DNA of 7,326 bases, from the NCBI GenBank assembly GCA_013694635.1, contig JACDCA010000104.1, positions 1 through 7,326 on the forward strand, given 5' to 3'. Positions 6,692 through 7,326 of this stretch are shown in pieces. Each line of letters begins with the position of its first letter. Position 1 is the stretch's first letter. The stretch comes from Acidobacteriota bacterium. Its GTDB lineage: Bacteria; Acidobacteriota; Vicinamibacteria; Vicinamibacterales; 2-12-FULL-66-21. The translations under genes were made by a program, and so were the position numbers. The notes under the pieces are model-generated. The model ran no database searches. It was not told the origin of the DNA and saw only the letters and a list, made by a program, of their open reading frames with translations.

Positions 6692-7326
6692 GCCGTCAGA
6701 GTCTCCAACGCAAGCCGTGTCCCGTCAGCCGTGTCGAAGCTCACGATGCCGCGCCCCGAAACAATGGACACGTCGCGCACGCCGCGCACGATGGCAGCCC
6801 TGCAGGCCGCAAGTTTCGCGATCATCCCGGAGTGCGCTTCTCCGGACGCGATCATCGTGTCCATCCGGCCGATCGTGAGAGCCGGGATGCAGTGGCCGTG
6901 CGCGTCGAGAACGCCGGCGGTTCCACCGGCGATGATCAGGCGGTCCGCCCCGAGGGCGCCGGCGAGATGCCCCGCGAGAGTGTCGGCGTTGACATTCAGC
7001 AACTCGCCGTCGGCCGCCATCCCGATGCTGGCGATCACCGGGACGTAGCCCAGACCGACGAGATCGGCAAGCAACGCCGTCGATGCCGGCGCAGGCTGTC
7101 CGACAAGTCCCAGGTCCACCGCGTCGCCGTTCGCCGCAGTGAAGAACGGGGCGCGGTATGACAAACCGATACTGGCGTCCGCACCCGTCAGCCCGACAGC
7201 GCGGCAGCCTGCGCTGCAAAGCGCCGCCACGAACGCGGTGTTATTGCGGCCCGCGAGCACCGACACGGCGACGTCGAGCGCTGCCGCATCAGTGATCCGC
7301 AAGCCGTCCACGAACCTCGGCTCGAG
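6688..7326 (-). CDS. argB: Acetylglutamate kinase, 5'-partial
   Basis: Phosphorylates N-acetylglutamate with ATP, the second step of the pathway. Only the last 212 codons are present; the reading frame runs off the right edge, so roughly 50-90 N-terminal residues, including the first glycine-rich loop and its lysine, are missing. The visible part begins LEPRFVDGLRITD, the substrate-binding arginine block of ArgB, so the in-frame GTG at 7311 is internal and not a start. VNAD (112-115 of the visible part) carries the conserved catalytic Asp, and SGMIAKL (166-172) the catalytic Lys (Lys171); the end 'DGTRL' matches the family's C-terminal GTRL. The ATP-side segment reads IIAGGTAGVLD where most ArgB proteins have L(T/S)DVxGVL. 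The sequence style GYVPVIASIG..NVNAD is close to the E. coli-type class, but arginine sensitivity depends on the missing N-terminus. The stop overlaps argD's start by four bases. Confidence 0.93.
   Translation of the reverse strand, partial: LEPRFVDGLRITDAAALDVAVSVLAGRNNTAFVAALCSAGCRAVGLTGADASIGLSYRAPFFTAANGDAVDLGLVGQPAPASTALLADLVGLGYVPVIASIGMAADGELLNVNADTLAGHLAGALGADRLIIAGGTAGVLDAHGHCIPALTIGRMDTMIASGEAHSGMIAKLAACRAAIVRGVRDVSIVSGRGIVSFDTADGTRLALETLTA
6703..6706 (-). promoter_or_regulatory. Ribosome binding site of argD, inside argB
   Basis: GGAG on the minus strand, 11 nt before the argD ATG at 6691 and within the final codons of argB. Slightly long spacing; the ATGA overlap implies that ribosomes finishing argB can also restart here. 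Confidence 0.5.

Noticed and set aside
7309..7311. GTG as the start of argB
   Set aside because: It encodes the valine of the conserved RFVDGLR substrate-binding block; the frame continues to the window edge, so the gene is truncated, not starting here.

Overview
The window is GC-rich bacterial chromosomal DNA, densely coded, holding most of an arginine-biosynthesis operon on the minus strand. Read right to left, the order is argB (5' end cut off by the window edge), argD, a short argA-type N-acetylglutamate synthase, argJ, argF, then a zinc-independent medium-chain quinone-reductase-like oxidoreductase. At the left edge, on the plus strand and convergent with the oxidoreductase, is the C-terminal part of an S9 (prolyl oligopeptidase) family serine peptidase. 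The high GC, the Gly/Gln-rich S9 peptidase and the compact arg cluster would fit an Acidobacteriota genome (perhaps a Vicinamibacteria-like soil lineage). That assignment is an inference from style; the window contains no rRNA or other phylogenetic marker.

Layout: 1-1563 (+) S9 peptidase, 5'-partial; 1564-1600 a 37-nt convergent gap with a small hairpin; 1601-2617 (-) oxidoreductase; 2618-2697 a spacer almost entirely filled by an inverted array of 7-nt units that folds into a 31-bp hairpin; 2698-3654 (-) argF; 3670-4881 (-) argJ; 4881-5480 (-) argA-type GNAT; 5477-6691 (-) argD; 6688-7326 (-) argB, partial. The only non-coding stretches are these two gaps and 15 nt between argJ and argF; none exceeds 300 bases.

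The five arg genes form one translationally coupled unit: argB/argD and argD/argA each share an ATGA, argA/argJ share a TGATG, and argJ and argF are 15 nt apart. Together they cover acetylation of glutamate (ArgA, and ArgJ by recycling), phosphorylation (ArgB), transamination (ArgD), transfer of acetyl from acetylornithine back to glutamate (ArgJ) and carbamoylation of ornithine to citrulline (ArgF). ArgC, ArgG and ArgH are not in the window; argC and the operon promoter probably lie beyond the right edge.

I see no phage, transposon, CRISPR, tRNA or defence genes, and no plainly novel multi-gene system. The most unusual object is the heptamer-repeat hairpin at 2625-2699, which begins on the argF stop codon and ends 7 nt before the oxidoreductase start codon.
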